DNA of 64,000 nucleotides from Thalassolituus sp034111725. Its GTDB lineage: Bacteria; Pseudomonadota; Gammaproteobacteria; Pseudomonadales; Oceanobacteraceae. The notes beneath the pieces are model-generated. The model made no database searches. It was not told the DNA's origin and saw nothing but the letters and a program-made list of their open reading frames with translations. Location of the stretch: the NCBI RefSeq assembly GCF_034111725.1, contig NZ_JAWUWR010000043.1, positions 33,749 to 97,748 on the forward strand, given 5' to 3'. The translations under genes and the position numbers were made by a program. This document shows, piece by piece, positions 25,216-33,478 of the stretch. Each line of letters opens with the position of its first letter. Position 1 is the stretch's first letter.

Positions 25216-25505
25216 AGAAACAAATAGGGCAGTTAGGACATCCTGTCCTAACTGCCGCAGCACCCTAGCCTTCCTAGCCAACTCCTATCCCTGTCGCCAT
25301 CCTAGCGAAGAAGTCATCCTTAACTGTGATCCATCACTGCTATCCCTATCTGCCATCCTAGCAGTATCTTCCCTGTCTTCCTTATCGTCGTCCTAACTGC
25401 CATCCCGGCACAGCGATCATCCTAATTCACTATCCTATTCGACATCCGTGTCCAAGTTTCTAGTGTCTCCTGACAACCAACTCCTGTCGGTGATTGCGTC
25501 CTGCG
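25216..25505 (-). ncRNA. Candidate CsrB/RsmZ-type CsrA-sequestering small RNA
   Basis: In the roughly 600-base gap between DUF3392 and trmH, the minus strand has 21 GGA triplets within about 270 bases. Many sit in the loop of small perfect hairpins: GACA-CGGA-TGTC (25452-25441), TGTC-AGGA-GACA (25475-25464), GTGA-TGGA-TCAC (25337-25326), CTGC-TAGGATG-GCAG (25364-25350), GCC-GGGAT-GGC (25409-25399), CGC-TAGGATG-GCG (25307-25295) and the final terminator. This is the design of RNAs that titrate CsrA/RsmA. An extended -10 (TGCTATCTT) fits a start near 25505. I see no credible protein in this stretch. Primary sequence of such RNAs diverges fast, so it may escape sequence searches. Confidence 0.83.
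25228..25256 (-). terminator. Terminator hairpin of the candidate small RNA, GGA loop
   Basis: A perfect 13-bp stem (GGCAGTTAGGACA / TGTCCTAACTGCC) closes a three-base loop that reads GGA on the minus strand. It is followed on that strand by the T-rich CTATTTGTTTCT. On the plus strand no T-run follows, which fixes the direction. Confidence 0.82.
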
Positions 25506-25511
25506 GAAATA

Positions 25512-25520
25512 AAGATAGCA
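25512..25520 (-). promoter_or_regulatory. Extended -10 of the small RNA promoter
   Basis: On the minus strand TGCTATCTT matches the extended -10 TGnTATnnT. No strong -35 is present, as expected for an activator-dependent promoter. Predicted start about 25505. Confidence 0.5.
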
Positions 25521-25663
25521 AAAGAGCATCGACTGAATAGGGCGTATTTCTCAAGTGTGAATGTACGCGCAATCTGATGATCCTAAAAATCTATTTAAAA
25601 TCAATGGTATAGAGTTTGTCATCGTTCAAGATGGACGATAAATCGACCCATCTAGTAACAATT

Positions 25664-25681
25664 TCTTACTTCTTTGTAAGA
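25664..25681. promoter_or_regulatory. 18-base palindrome upstream of the small RNA
   Basis: TCTTAC-TTCTTT-GTAAGA is a perfect 6-6-6 inverted repeat centred about 168 bases upstream of the predicted RNA start. GacA-type activator sites have the same 6-6-6 format and similar half-sites (TGTAAG-N6-CTTACA) but with the arms in the opposite order. Candidate activator site only. Confidence 0.4.
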
Positions 25682-25787
25682 TATCTCGCACGCGGACGTC
25701 GGTTTAAGTCGCACATCCTGCTCTCGGCGTTTTCACAGTTCATTGCGAAACTTTTCAATTACCAAAAATTTGCTTGTGCTTTCGCCT

Positions 25788-26525
25788 TTAATTTCTATTT
25801 TTAGCAGCGGCAATGGCGTTGCTACGGCGCAATTTTTTAGCTCGATGTGAAGCGTTGACCTGTTCAGAAAATCCTTGAGGATCAAGTAACTCACCGTCCT
25901 CCCGTAGCTTCGGATACGGCAGGCCATGCTTTCTACACAGGTGTAATATGCTCGGCTGCGACCATTCAAATAATAGCGTTTGATACACGTCATCAGGTAA
26001 TCGGCGTTGATCATACATTCCAGTTTTTTGCCGCTGATTTTGTGCTTCATTCAGAATAATCGCAGCAGCAACCGAGACATTGAACGAGCGCACCATACCT
26101 TGCATCGGAATGACAATGTGTTCATCAGCCATATCTGATGCAATATCACTCACGCCTTCTTGCTCTGTGCCCATGAGCAAGGCGGTCGGCTGAGTAAAAT
26201 CGTACTCGCGATAGTCTATTGCTCTATCCGTAAGGTGAGCGGCCACGACTTTCATGCCCCGATCTTTTAAGCTGTTGATGCCAGCGGCAATCGAATCGTG
26301 AGTGTTTACCTTGATCCAGTCAGATGAACCTGCGGTTGATGAGGCTTTTAAGCGGTAAGCATCGGTTGGCCAGACGCAGTGAATTTCTGGGATACCGACG
26401 GCATCACAGGTACGAGCGATCGCAGATAAGTTATGCGGCTTGTACACTTCGTCGGTGATAACGGTTAGATCCGGTTGGCGCTTATTTAGTGTTGTTTGAA
26501 TGCGTTCTAAGCGTTCGGGCGTCAT
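25788..26525 (-). CDS. trmH: tRNA (guanosine(18)-2'-O)-methyltransferase TrmH
   Basis: The 245-residue SpoU/SPOUT methyltransferase shows motif 1 (VYKPHNLSAIARTCDAVG), motif 2 (LLMGTEQEGVSD) and motif 3 (IPMQGMVRSFNVSVAAAI), with the C-terminal extension of the TrmH subfamily (PYPKLREDGELLDP). It methylates the ribose of G18 in the tRNA D-loop. It is monocistronic on the minus strand with the candidate small RNA downstream. Confidence 0.93.
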   Translation of the reverse strand: MTPERLERIQTTLNKRQPDLTVITDEVYKPHNLSAIARTCDAVGIPEIHCVWPTDAYRLKASSTAGSSDWIKVNTHDSIAAGINSLKDRGMKVVAAHLTDRAIDYREYDFTQPTALLMGTEQEGVSDIASDMADEHIVIPMQGMVRSFNVSVAAAIILNEAQNQRQKTGMYDQRRLPDDVYQTLLFEWSQPSILHLCRKHGLPYPKLREDGELLDPQGFSEQVNASHRAKKLRRSNAIAAAKNRN

Positions 26526-26620
26526 AACGTGGTGCTCTCCAGTTTATGGTCATGACCTCATGTTGGCCATAAAGGGATGAGCATTGTATAAAAGCATTTT
26601 TTGATATGCACGGAGGAATA

Positions 26621-27427
26621 ATGCGAGGCAACCCTTTATTAGGCTGGGCGTATTTATGGCGCGGCTTTGAAATGATGCGAGCGCCGGGTCTGCGGCGCTA
26701 TGTGGCATTCCCTTTATTGTTAAATGCCATCGTCATGGGATTTGCTAGCGTGTGGGGGGTGCGTTTCGTGGACGAGCAAATAGGCGCTCTGACGGAATGG
26801 CTACCGAGCTGGTTAAGTTTTCTTTATTGGGTGCTGATGCCCTTAGCCGTTATCTTTCTCGTATTGGCGATTGCCTACTCTTTTAGCGCAGTACTGACTA
26901 TTATCGCCGGTCCGTTAAATGGGCTTCTTAGTGAGCAGGTTGAGAAGCGCATGGGGGGCCGCATACCTGATGAGTCCATTTTAAAAATGACGATACGAAC
27001 GCTGGGTCGGGAATTAACTAAGGTGGCTTACTATTTACCCCGTTATTTACTTATCTTCGTGATGGGATTTATTCCTGTGCTGCAGTTAGGTGCTCCGTTT
27101 TTGTGGTTTTGGTTTGGTGCGTGGATGATGGCCTTACAGTACGCCGATTATTCGTTTGATAATCATGCGCGGCCGTTTAAAGAAGTGCGTGAGGTGATGG
27201 CCAGCGATACGCTAACGGTGATTGGTTTTGGTGCTTTAGTGTCATTATTGTTGACGATTCCTGTAGTGAATTGGTTTGTGATGCCGGCTGCAGTGATTGG
27301 TGCGACCTTGATGCGAGTTGAACGTTTACCATTCCAATCAGGCAATAACGATAATGTTGGCTATGCTGAAACAGATACTGTTATGCATAGGCTGAGTGAT
27401 GGCTCAACTAAACATTCTGGTCGTTGA
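26621..27427 (+). CDS. cysZ: CysZ-type sulfate transporter (EI24 domain)
   Basis: The 268-residue inner-membrane protein has hydrophobic segments near residues 27-45, 65-95, 140-175 and 200-225. It carries family patterns NPLLGWAYLWRGFEMM at the start, AGPLNGLLSEQVEKRMGG in the middle, and GAWMMALQYADYSFDNH. CysZ mediates sulfate entry for cysteine synthesis. GGAGGA lies just before the ATG at 26621, so the earlier in-frame ATG at 26606 is rejected. Its 3' end overlaps the next gene by 29 bases. Confidence 0.9.
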   Translation: MRGNPLLGWAYLWRGFEMMRAPGLRRYVAFPLLLNAIVMGFASVWGVRFVDEQIGALTEWLPSWLSFLYWVLMPLAVIFLVLAIAYSFSAVLTIIAGPLNGLLSEQVEKRMGGRIPDESILKMTIRTLGRELTKVAYYLPRYLLIFVMGFIPVLQLGAPFLWFWFGAWMMALQYADYSFDNHARPFKEVREVMASDTLTVIGFGALVSLLLTIPVVNWFVMPAAVIGATLMRVERLPFQSGNNDNVGYAETDTVMHRLSDGSTKHSGR

Positions 27428-28319
27428 TGATGCGGCTTTTATTCGTGATCTAGTGAAAAAAGCGGTGCGGGATACCTATCCTGCTGCCGGTATTCATGAG
27501 GCGATTGATGGTCGCAAAGCGATTAGCATTATGAATGGTGCCAATATCAACTTGGTGCTCTGTGATTGGGAAATGCCAGAAGTCTCGGGTATTGAAGTGC
27601 TTGAATGGATGCGTGCGGATGAACGTTATAAAAGTGTGCCTTTTATGATGATCACCAGCCGTGGTGAGCGCGATCACGTCATTAAGGCGGTTCAGGCTGG
27701 GGTGTCCGAATATATCGGCAAGCCGTTCACGCGTGATAACTTTGTGGCAAAACTTTCTAAACTCGTATTCAAACACCATAAAATTCGTCCTGGCGGTGCT
27801 AAGCCGCAATCATCGACCAATGATTCTGCGAGTTTGTTAACCGGCGGTAGCGCACCGGTGAAGAAACCCGCAGCCGATCTTGGCGGTGCGTCAGTGCTTA
27901 TGGGAGGAGCGGCAGCTGGACCCAAAGTGCAAGGGGGCAATGATGCTGCGTCGGTATTGATGGGAGGTGCTGCGCCACAAGAAGCGCCAGCCAAATCCGC
28001 GGTAAAAGCTCGGGGTCTGGCCAGTGTTCGTTTCGGTTCGGGCGGGCAGGCGAAGCTCGTTATTAAAGACATTAATTTACAAGAATTGATTGGTGTCTTT
28101 CGGCGGGACGGGAGTCTACCTGCCTTACTTGAGCCTGCGGTACTCGATATCGTGGATCAGGAATCTGGTGATGTTGCGCGAATTAACGGTTACGTGCGTA
28201 TGATGCAAGCGCAAGAACCGCATCCAGACGCAGAAACGATTCAGATGATTATTCGCTATGTGGATGACGATGAAGAAAAGTTAGCTACCCTATCGCGTTT
28301 TATTGCTCGAGTTCGTTAA
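27399..28319 (+). CDS. Response regulator with C-terminal PilZ-like domain
   Basis: The 306-residue protein begins with a receiver domain (about residues 4-125: acidic pair in VVDDAAF, phospho-aspartate in LVLCDWEMP, lysine in IGKPF). A linker (about 130-205) holds three copies of a motif close to ASVLMGGAA. The C-terminal part (about 208-306) resembles a degenerate PilZ domain (GQAKLVIKDINLQELIGVF). True PilZ arginine motifs for cyclic di-GMP are not evident, so ligand binding is doubtful. GTG at 27396 is an alternative start. It overlaps cysZ and converges on phoR with a 4-base overlap. Confidence 0.8.
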   Translation: MAQLNILVVDDAAFIRDLVKKAVRDTYPAAGIHEAIDGRKAISIMNGANINLVLCDWEMPEVSGIEVLEWMRADERYKSVPFMMITSRGERDHVIKAVQAGVSEYIGKPFTRDNFVAKLSKLVFKHHKIRPGGAKPQSSTNDSASLLTGGSAPVKKPAADLGGASVLMGGAAAGPKVQGGNDAASVLMGGAAPQEAPAKSAVKARGLASVRFGSGGQAKLVIKDINLQELIGVFRRDGSLPALLEPAVLDIVDQESGDVARINGYVRMMQAQEPHPDAETIQMIIRYVDDDEEKLATLSRFIARVR

Positions 28320-29653
28320 AGCACCGAGGTCGCTGCGCTGAGGCTGGCATTGCATGCGCTTGTAGCCGTGCGGCAACGGTGTAATGGAATGCGCGCGCAA
28401 AACGTACTGCCTTTTCCAACCTGACTTTCGATTATTAAATCCCCATCGTGGCGTAGTAATACATGTTTTACGATGGCTAGCCCTAGGCCAGTCCCTCCCG
28501 TTGCTTGGTTGCGACTTGGATCTGCACGATAAAAACGTTCGGTCAAACGTGGGATATGGTGGTCGGCGATGCCCATACCGTCATCAATGACGGCTAAACA
28601 GACAAAGCCGTCTTGCTCGTACCAGCGCACATCAACATGGCCGCTATCCTGAGTATATTTCACCGCATTCACAACAAGGTTAGAGAACGCGCTGCGTAGT
28701 TCATCGTGATAACCCAAAGGACTATATTCAGTTTCAATCGACAGTGTGATTTGGTGCCCTCGTTCGCTGCTGACGGCTTTCGCATCATTAATAATACTGC
28801 TCAATAGTCCGGGAATAGCCACTAACTTTGGCGGTTCGTGTTGTGCGGTTTCAAGTCGCGACAGGGTTAATAAGTCGCGAATTAGGTGCTCCATGCGTTG
28901 GCTTTGCTGCGACATCTGCGACAGCATTCTGCCCCAGCGCGGTGGCAGCATGTCAGCTTGCATATTCATTGTTTCAATATAGCCGCTGAGTACCGTGAGC
29001 GGTGTGCGTAGTTCATGGCTAACGTTAGCAACGAAGTCTTTGCGCATTTGTTCTAGATTCACGAGGCGGGTGACGTCATGAACAACAATTAACCGATCAT
29101 TACGACCAAACAAGGTGATATTGAATTCGAGATGCATACCGCGTCGAGCGGGTGATGGAATGGTCAGCGGCTCATCGTAATCAATGTCGGTGAAGTAGCG
29201 GTGAAATTCTGGGTTACGAATCAAATTGGTAATGGGTTGATTGACGTCTACAGGGGCTTTTAGTCCTAAAAATCGCTCCGCGGTTTGATTCCACCATTCT
29301 AAATTACCGTGGCGATCCACCATAAGCACCGCATCTTGTAAGGCGGCGGTGGAGTCTTGGATACGATTGATGATGCCCTTTAGGCGCTGCTGGTGGGTCA
29401 GACTACGTTTTTGTAAGCGTCGAGTTTCATAGAATATACGCCCCCACAAACCAATGCTCTCTGGGAGGGATTGCATATCGGGTTGTTGAAACCAACGCAT
29501 CATTCGCAATGCTTGCCACATATTCCAAGCGAGAAATAATAGTAGCGTAATGGCAAGAGCATAGCCCGGCTGCTGCAGCCAGTAACCAATACCGCCCGCG
29601 GCAAAAAGGCACAGCAAAATTAGGCGCAGTTCCCTGCGCCATGCAAGCGTCAT
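28316..29653 (-). CDS. phoR: Phosphate regulon sensor kinase PhoR (second copy, beside ubiA)
   Basis: The 445-residue kinase has two close N-terminal membrane segments (about residues 6-50), a PAS domain (about 105-200, LMVDRHGNLEWWNQTAERFL), dimerisation box NVSHELRTPLTVLSGYIETM, N box NLVVNAVKYT, G1 DDGMGI and G2 GGTGLGLAIVKHVL. This is canonical PhoR. The ATG at 29653 is 4 bases after the phoB stop; a GTG at 29695 would overlap phoB by 38 bases and is less likely. Gene order phoB-phoR next to ubiA matches Pseudomonas, so I take this pair as orthologous phoBR. Confidence 0.9.
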   Translation of the reverse strand: MTLAWRRELRLILLCLFAAGGIGYWLQQPGYALAITLLLFLAWNMWQALRMMRWFQQPDMQSLPESIGLWGRIFYETRRLQKRSLTHQQRLKGIINRIQDSTAALQDAVLMVDRHGNLEWWNQTAERFLGLKAPVDVNQPITNLIRNPEFHRYFTDIDYDEPLTIPSPARRGMHLEFNITLFGRNDRLIVVHDVTRLVNLEQMRKDFVANVSHELRTPLTVLSGYIETMNMQADMLPPRWGRMLSQMSQQSQRMEHLIRDLLTLSRLETAQHEPPKLVAIPGLLSSIINDAKAVSSERGHQITLSIETEYSPLGYHDELRSAFSNLVVNAVKYTQDSGHVDVRWYEQDGFVCLAVIDDGMGIADHHIPRLTERFYRADPSRNQATGGTGLGLAIVKHVLLRHDGDLIIESQVGKGSTFCARIPLHRCRTATSACNASLSAATSVL

Positions 29654-29657
29654 AGCA

Positions 29658-30368
29658 TTAAGACGCTTTGGTCGAGAATCGATAACCCGTGCCACGCACG
29701 GTTTGGATCAGATGTTCGTGCGCTTCGCCCAGTGCTTTGCGTAGTCGACGAATGTGAACATCAACGGTGCGTTCTTCCACGTATACGTTGCCGCCCCAAA
29801 CTTGATCAAGCAGCTGCGCGCGTGAATAAGCACGTTCTTGGTGGGTCATAAAAAATTGCAGTAGGCGATATTCTGTCGGACCCACTTCAATTGGTTGACT
29901 GAACGACATAACGCGATGGCAAACTGGATCAAGGATCAGTCCGCTCACTTCAATTGCTTCTTCAACCCCTTGCGGTGTCGCACGACGCAGAACTGCTTTT
30001 AGTCGAGCAACCAGTTCACGCGGAGAGAAGGGTTTGGTGATGTAGTCATCCGCACCGGTTTCTAATCCCTGAACCTTATTGTCTTCTTCACTTTTTGCGG
30101 TGAGCATAATGATTGGTAGATCCGCCGTATTTTCATCGCGTTTCAACCGACGTGCAAATTCGACCCCACTGGTGCCGGGCAGCATCCAGTCGAGCAAAAT
30201 CATATCAGGACGGTGATCAACCACCATCGAGTGCGCATCCTGTACATTGGATGCTTCTAGGCATTGATAGCCTGCCATTTCTAAAGCCACCGCGATCATC
30301 TCGCGAATGGGTGCTTCATCATCGACGATTAGAACCGTCTTGCCTGCTGTTGTCATAGTCATGGTCAT
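29658..30368 (-). CDS. phoB: Phosphate regulon response regulator PhoB (second copy, beside ubiA)
   Basis: The 236-residue protein has receiver residues in LIVDDEAPIREM, ILLDWMLPG and ITKPFSPRE, then a winged helix with VEERTVDVHIRRLRKAL and VRGTGYRFSTK. The linker GVEEAIEVSGLILDPVCHRVM closely follows the E. coli PhoB pattern, unlike the first copy. Three alternating ATGs (MTMTMT) leave the exact start uncertain by a few codons. A strong Pho box lies upstream, indicating autoregulation. phoR follows directly. Confidence 0.92.
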   Translation of the reverse strand: MTMTMTTAGKTVLIVDDEAPIREMIAVALEMAGYQCLEASNVQDAHSMVVDHRPDMILLDWMLPGTSGVEFARRLKRDENTADLPIIMLTAKSEEDNKVQGLETGADDYITKPFSPRELVARLKAVLRRATPQGVEEAIEVSGLILDPVCHRVMSFSQPIEVGPTEYRLLQFFMTHQERAYSRAQLLDQVWGGNVYVEERTVDVHIRRLRKALGEAHEHLIQTVRGTGYRFSTKAS

Positions 30369-30395
30369 GCCAGCTTCTTATGAGTTGTTGCAGGC

Positions 30396-30431
30396 TTATT
30401 ACACTCAGTCAATGTTACAGGGATGTGACAG
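30396..30431 (-). promoter_or_regulatory. Pho box and -10 of phoB
   Basis: On the minus strand CTGTCAC-ATCC-CTGTAAC (30431-30414) is a near-perfect PhoB site. TAATAA (30401-30396) follows after 12 bases. Predicts positive autoregulation of phoBR. Confidence 0.83.
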
Positions 30432-30503
30432 TGATCAAACGATTCTCAATTAGTACAGTTTGGTCGCTAAAAACAATAAAAAATCATGCTAAATGCTGAT
30501 TTT

Positions 30504-31439
30504 TTAGGGAACAATTGGGCTGACGAGAGCGTAGTGTCCCACTAAGCCCATCCAAATAATGAAACCAAACCAGTGGCTGCGACGGAATTCTCTAAAGCAA
30601 TCTTCGCGTGAACGACTGCGTACATTCCATAACTGCCAAGCCAACAAGAGCGCACCAAGGGCAAGCGCTAGATAGAAAGGCCAGCTAAGGGCGAGTTGGC
30701 CGGCGGCTAGCCATAAGCACATTAGGTTCAGCACTTGCAGCAATCCGACCATAAAGAGATCAAGTTCGCCAAATAAGATGGCGGTGGATTTTACCCCAAT
30801 TTTAATATCGCAATCGCGATCGACCATGGCATAAAGAGTATCGTAAGCCACTGTCCAAGCTAAATTAGCAGCGTATAGCAGCCATACCACCGGTGGTAAA
30901 GCATCGGCTTGGGCAGCAAATGCCATGGGGATAGACCAGGAAAAAGCAGCCCCCAAGAACACCTGAGGTAAGTGGGTATGGCGTTTCATGAAAGGATAAA
31001 TTGCAGCTAATGCTGCACCAGCAAGCGATAAGTACACCGTCAGCGTGTTGGTGAACAATACCAGCACAAACGCCAATAAGCAGAGTACGACAAAGCCAAT
31101 ACTGGCTTGTTTGGTCGATAACGCTCCGGTTGCTAAAGGTCGAGCTTTGGTGCGCTCTACATGGCCGTCTACCTTGCGATCGGCAATATCATTAATCACA
31201 CAACCTGCTGAACGCATGAGGAAGACGCCGATAACGAAGATGATGATGTTACTGATGTCGGCTACACCTTCTGCTGCCACCCATAAGGCCCACAAGGTCG
31301 GCCACAACAAAAGGTAAGAACCTATCGGCTTGTCGAGGCGAGTAATGGCTATCCAAGCACGCCAAGCTGGCCATAAATTGTCGAGTTGTTGGGTGATGAC
31401 GGTTGTATTGATCAAGATGATTCCTAATGAAACGAGCAT
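30504..31439 (-). CDS. ubiA: 4-hydroxybenzoate polyprenyltransferase UbiA
   Basis: The prenyltransferase joins an isoprenoid chain to 4-hydroxybenzoate in ubiquinone synthesis at the inner membrane. It is 311 residues from the ATG chosen. Both Asp-rich motifs are present: NDIADRKVDGHVERTKARPL and YDTLYAMVDRDCDIKIG. RLDKPIGSYLLLWPTLWALW is the classical N-terminus. The start is uncertain: ATG at 31439 lacks a clear RBS, and TTGs at 31448 and near 31406 are alternatives, the latter with AGGA upstream. ubiC is not adjacent, unlike in Pseudomonas. Confidence 0.92.
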   Translation of the reverse strand: MLVSLGIILINTTVITQQLDNLWPAWRAWIAITRLDKPIGSYLLLWPTLWALWVAAEGVADISNIIIFVIGVFLMRSAGCVINDIADRKVDGHVERTKARPLATGALSTKQASIGFVVLCLLAFVLVLFTNTLTVYLSLAGAALAAIYPFMKRHTHLPQVFLGAAFSWSIPMAFAAQADALPPVVWLLYAANLAWTVAYDTLYAMVDRDCDIKIGVKSTAILFGELDLFMVGLLQVLNLMCLWLAAGQLALSWPFYLALALGALLLAWQLWNVRSRSREDCFREFRRSHWFGFIIWMGLVGHYALVSPIVP

Positions 31440-31688
31440 TACGGCCAATGGCTAGGATGCGCTTGATCCCCTGGATTTTGGGAATAAGTGCCTCTTAAGA
31501 TGCGCCATTCTAGCGATAACTGGCGGCTATTACAGTCGAGCGGTGATTGAATAGAGGTCTTTAAATGCCAATTGGCGGAAGGAAAGCGCCTATCTCATTG
31601 TTCTATGCCCTGAAAAGACCGTTGATTTTATCGCCCGTCATGAGTAGTTTTACCGCCTTTATTGATAGTTACCTTATAGGTCCCCTGT

Positions 31689-31853
31689 ATGAAAAAGTGG
31701 CAATGTGTTGTTTGTGGCTGGATTTACGACGAAGTTGAAGGCGCCCCGGAAGAAGGAATTGCACCAGGTACGCGCTGGGAAGACGTCCCCGCTGATTTTA
31801 TCTGCCCAGATTGCGGTGTAGGCAAAGAAGATTTTGAGATGGTTGAAATCTAA
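31689..31853 (+). CDS. Rubredoxin
   Basis: This 54-residue protein is a complete one-iron rubredoxin. Cysteine pairs CVVCG (residues 6-9) and CPDCG (39-42) bind iron, and the conserved aromatic core (WIYD, W30, F37) is present. It transfers electrons from the reductase encoded 93 bases downstream, for example to alkane hydroxylases or in oxidative-stress reduction. No hydroxylase is in the window. Order rubredoxin, rubredoxin reductase, HU matches Pseudomonas. The 240 bases before it hold nothing I can identify beyond presumed promoters. Confidence 0.95.
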   Translation: MKKWQCVVCGWIYDEVEGAPEEGIAPGTRWEDVPADFICPDCGVGKEDFEMVEI

Positions 31854-31946
31854 AAATGATTGACGAGTGGTTGCGTTCTGCGGCCACTTTCTCCGCGTTT
31901 TAGCTGCACTTTAACGCCTCCTTGAGAAACAAAATCGGAAAAAATT

Positions 31947-33104
31947 ATGAGTAATAGCACAGCCCCATTCGTAGTAATTGGCACCGGTCTGGCGGGATAT
32001 AACCTCATCAAAGAGCTGCGTAAGTTGGCACCTGAGCAGGAGATCATCATGATCACGGCCGATGACGGACGCAATTACTCTAAGCCAATGTTGTCGACCG
32101 GTTTTGGCAAAAATAAAAGCGCAGACGAGTTAGCGATGGGCAGTGCTGCCGATATGGCTGCACAACTGAATATCGTGATTCGAACTCACACCAGTGTGAC
32201 TAAAATCGACACGGCAAACCACAAGGTATTTGTTGGTGAAGAACCGATCAGCTATAGCAAATTGGTATTGGCGTGGGGGGCAGAAGCGATTCGTCCTCGT
32301 ATGGAAGGTGACGGTACTGATCGTGTTTTCTCTATCAATGATTTGGAAGATTATGCCCGCTTCCGTGCGATTGTTGATGGTAAAAAGCGTGTTTTGGTCA
32401 TGGGCGCAGGCTTGATTGGCTGCGAATTTGCCAATGATATGGTTAACGGTGGTTTTGAGGTCGAAGTGGTTGCACCATGTGAGCACATACTGCCAACGTT
32501 ACTGCCTACGGAAGCTGCTCACGCTGTGCAGGAAGGTCTGGAAGGTCTGGGCGTTAAATTCCATTTAGGCCCGCTGGTTACTCGTATTAATCGCGATGGC
32601 GAAGGTGTCGTCGCTCACTTGAGCAATGGTACTACCGTTGCCGCTGATGCTGTTGTTTCTGCTATTGGCTTGCGTCCGCGTTTAGATTTAGCCGTTAAAG
32701 CTGGTATTCAAGTAAACCACGGTATTGTTGCCGACCGTTTACTGCAAACCAGCGAAGCGGATGTATATACCCTAGGTGACTGTGCCGAAGTTGAAGGTCG
32801 CGTGCTGCTTTATGTATTGCCATTAATGGCTGGTGCTCGAGCACTAGCGAAGACCTTAACGGGGACGCCAACGGAAGTAAGCTATGGTGTGATGCCGGTA
32901 ATGGTAAAAACTCCAGTCGTCCCTGTCGTGGTCTCTCCGGCAGCGCCAGACAGCGCAGGTCGTTGGATTATTGAGCGAGAAGGTGCCGATGTCCAAGCTG
33001 AATTCCGCAACGAAGCGGGAGATTTACTGGGTTACGCTTTGACCGGAGCCAAGGTAATGAATAAAGTAGCACTCAACAAAGAACTTCCGGCAATCATGCC
33101 GTAA
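31947..33104 (+). CDS. Rubredoxin-NAD(+) reductase (FAD-dependent)
   Basis: The 385-residue flavoprotein has an N-terminal FAD-binding motif (VIGTGLAGYNL), a central NAD(P)H motif (VMGAGLIGCEFANDM) and the C-terminal FAD contact YTLGDCAEV. It passes electrons from NADH to rubredoxin, whose gene lies directly upstream. Length and layout match AlkT/RubB-type reductases. It could support alkane hydroxylation or peroxide detoxification. Confidence 0.92.
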   Translation: MSNSTAPFVVIGTGLAGYNLIKELRKLAPEQEIIMITADDGRNYSKPMLSTGFGKNKSADELAMGSAADMAAQLNIVIRTHTSVTKIDTANHKVFVGEEPISYSKLVLAWGAEAIRPRMEGDGTDRVFSINDLEDYARFRAIVDGKKRVLVMGAGLIGCEFANDMVNGGFEVEVVAPCEHILPTLLPTEAAHAVQEGLEGLGVKFHLGPLVTRINRDGEGVVAHLSNGTTVAADAVVSAIGLRPRLDLAVKAGIQVNHGIVADRLLQTSEADVYTLGDCAEVEGRVLLYVLPLMAGARALAKTLTGTPTEVSYGVMPVMVKTPVVPVVVSPAAPDSAGRWIIEREGADVQAEFRNEAGDLLGYALTGAKVMNKVALNKELPAIMP

Positions 33105-33161
33105 GCTTCGACTGTTTCGTCGTCCTACGGGATGAATAAAAAATAGATAAGGATAAGCATT

Positions 33162-33434
33162 ATGCGTAAACCAGAACTGGCAGCTGCCATCGCTGAAAAA
33201 GCGGATCTAACTAAAGAAAAAGCAGCTGAAGTACTGAATGTTGTGACCGATCAAATTGCTAAAGCATTAGGCGAAGGCGATTCTGTTACTTTGATTGGTT
33301 TTGGTACATTTGAAGTTCGTAACCGTGCAGAGCGTCAGGGTAAAAACCCACAGACTGGTGCTCCTATCACGATTGCGGCTGCTAAAGTGCCTGCGTTCAA
33401 GCCTGGTAAAGGTTTGAAGGAGATCGTGCAATAA
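33162..33434 (+). CDS. hupA: DNA-binding protein HU
   Basis: The 90-residue histone-like protein has the HU signature GFGTFEVRNRAERQGKNP and the DNA-intercalating arm with NPQTGAPI. It bends and compacts DNA as a dimer. AAGGAT precedes the ATG. Its last codons contain AAGGAG (33417-33422), which may serve the next gene. Position after rubredoxin reductase matches the hupA locus of Pseudomonas, which is the basis for the symbol. Confidence 0.95.
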   Translation: MRKPELAAAIAEKADLTKEKAAEVLNVVTDQIAKALGEGDSVTLIGFGTFEVRNRAERQGKNPQTGAPITIAAAKVPAFKPGKGLKEIVQ

Positions 33435-33478
33435 GCACGAATACTCCCCAAGGGCTGACCCGTGAGTGGGTCAGTCTC

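Noticed and set aside
25228..25256. Reading the 13-bp hairpin as a terminator of DUF3392
   Set aside because: On the plus strand it is followed by GCAGCACCC, with no T-run; the T-rich tail is on the minus strand.
25187..25396. Small plus-strand reading frame after DUF3392
   Set aside because: It runs across the small RNA candidate, has no convincing ribosome binding site and a composition driven by the TCC repeats.
25241..25505. Possible CRISPR-like array of CATCCTA units
   Set aside because: Units are short, irregularly spaced and of variable sequence; the pattern is explained by GGA motifs in a structured RNA on the other strand.
25616..25804. Small plus-strand reading frame upstream of trmH end
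   Set aside because: No ribosome binding site or protein-like pattern; it overlaps the palindrome and the 3' end of trmH.
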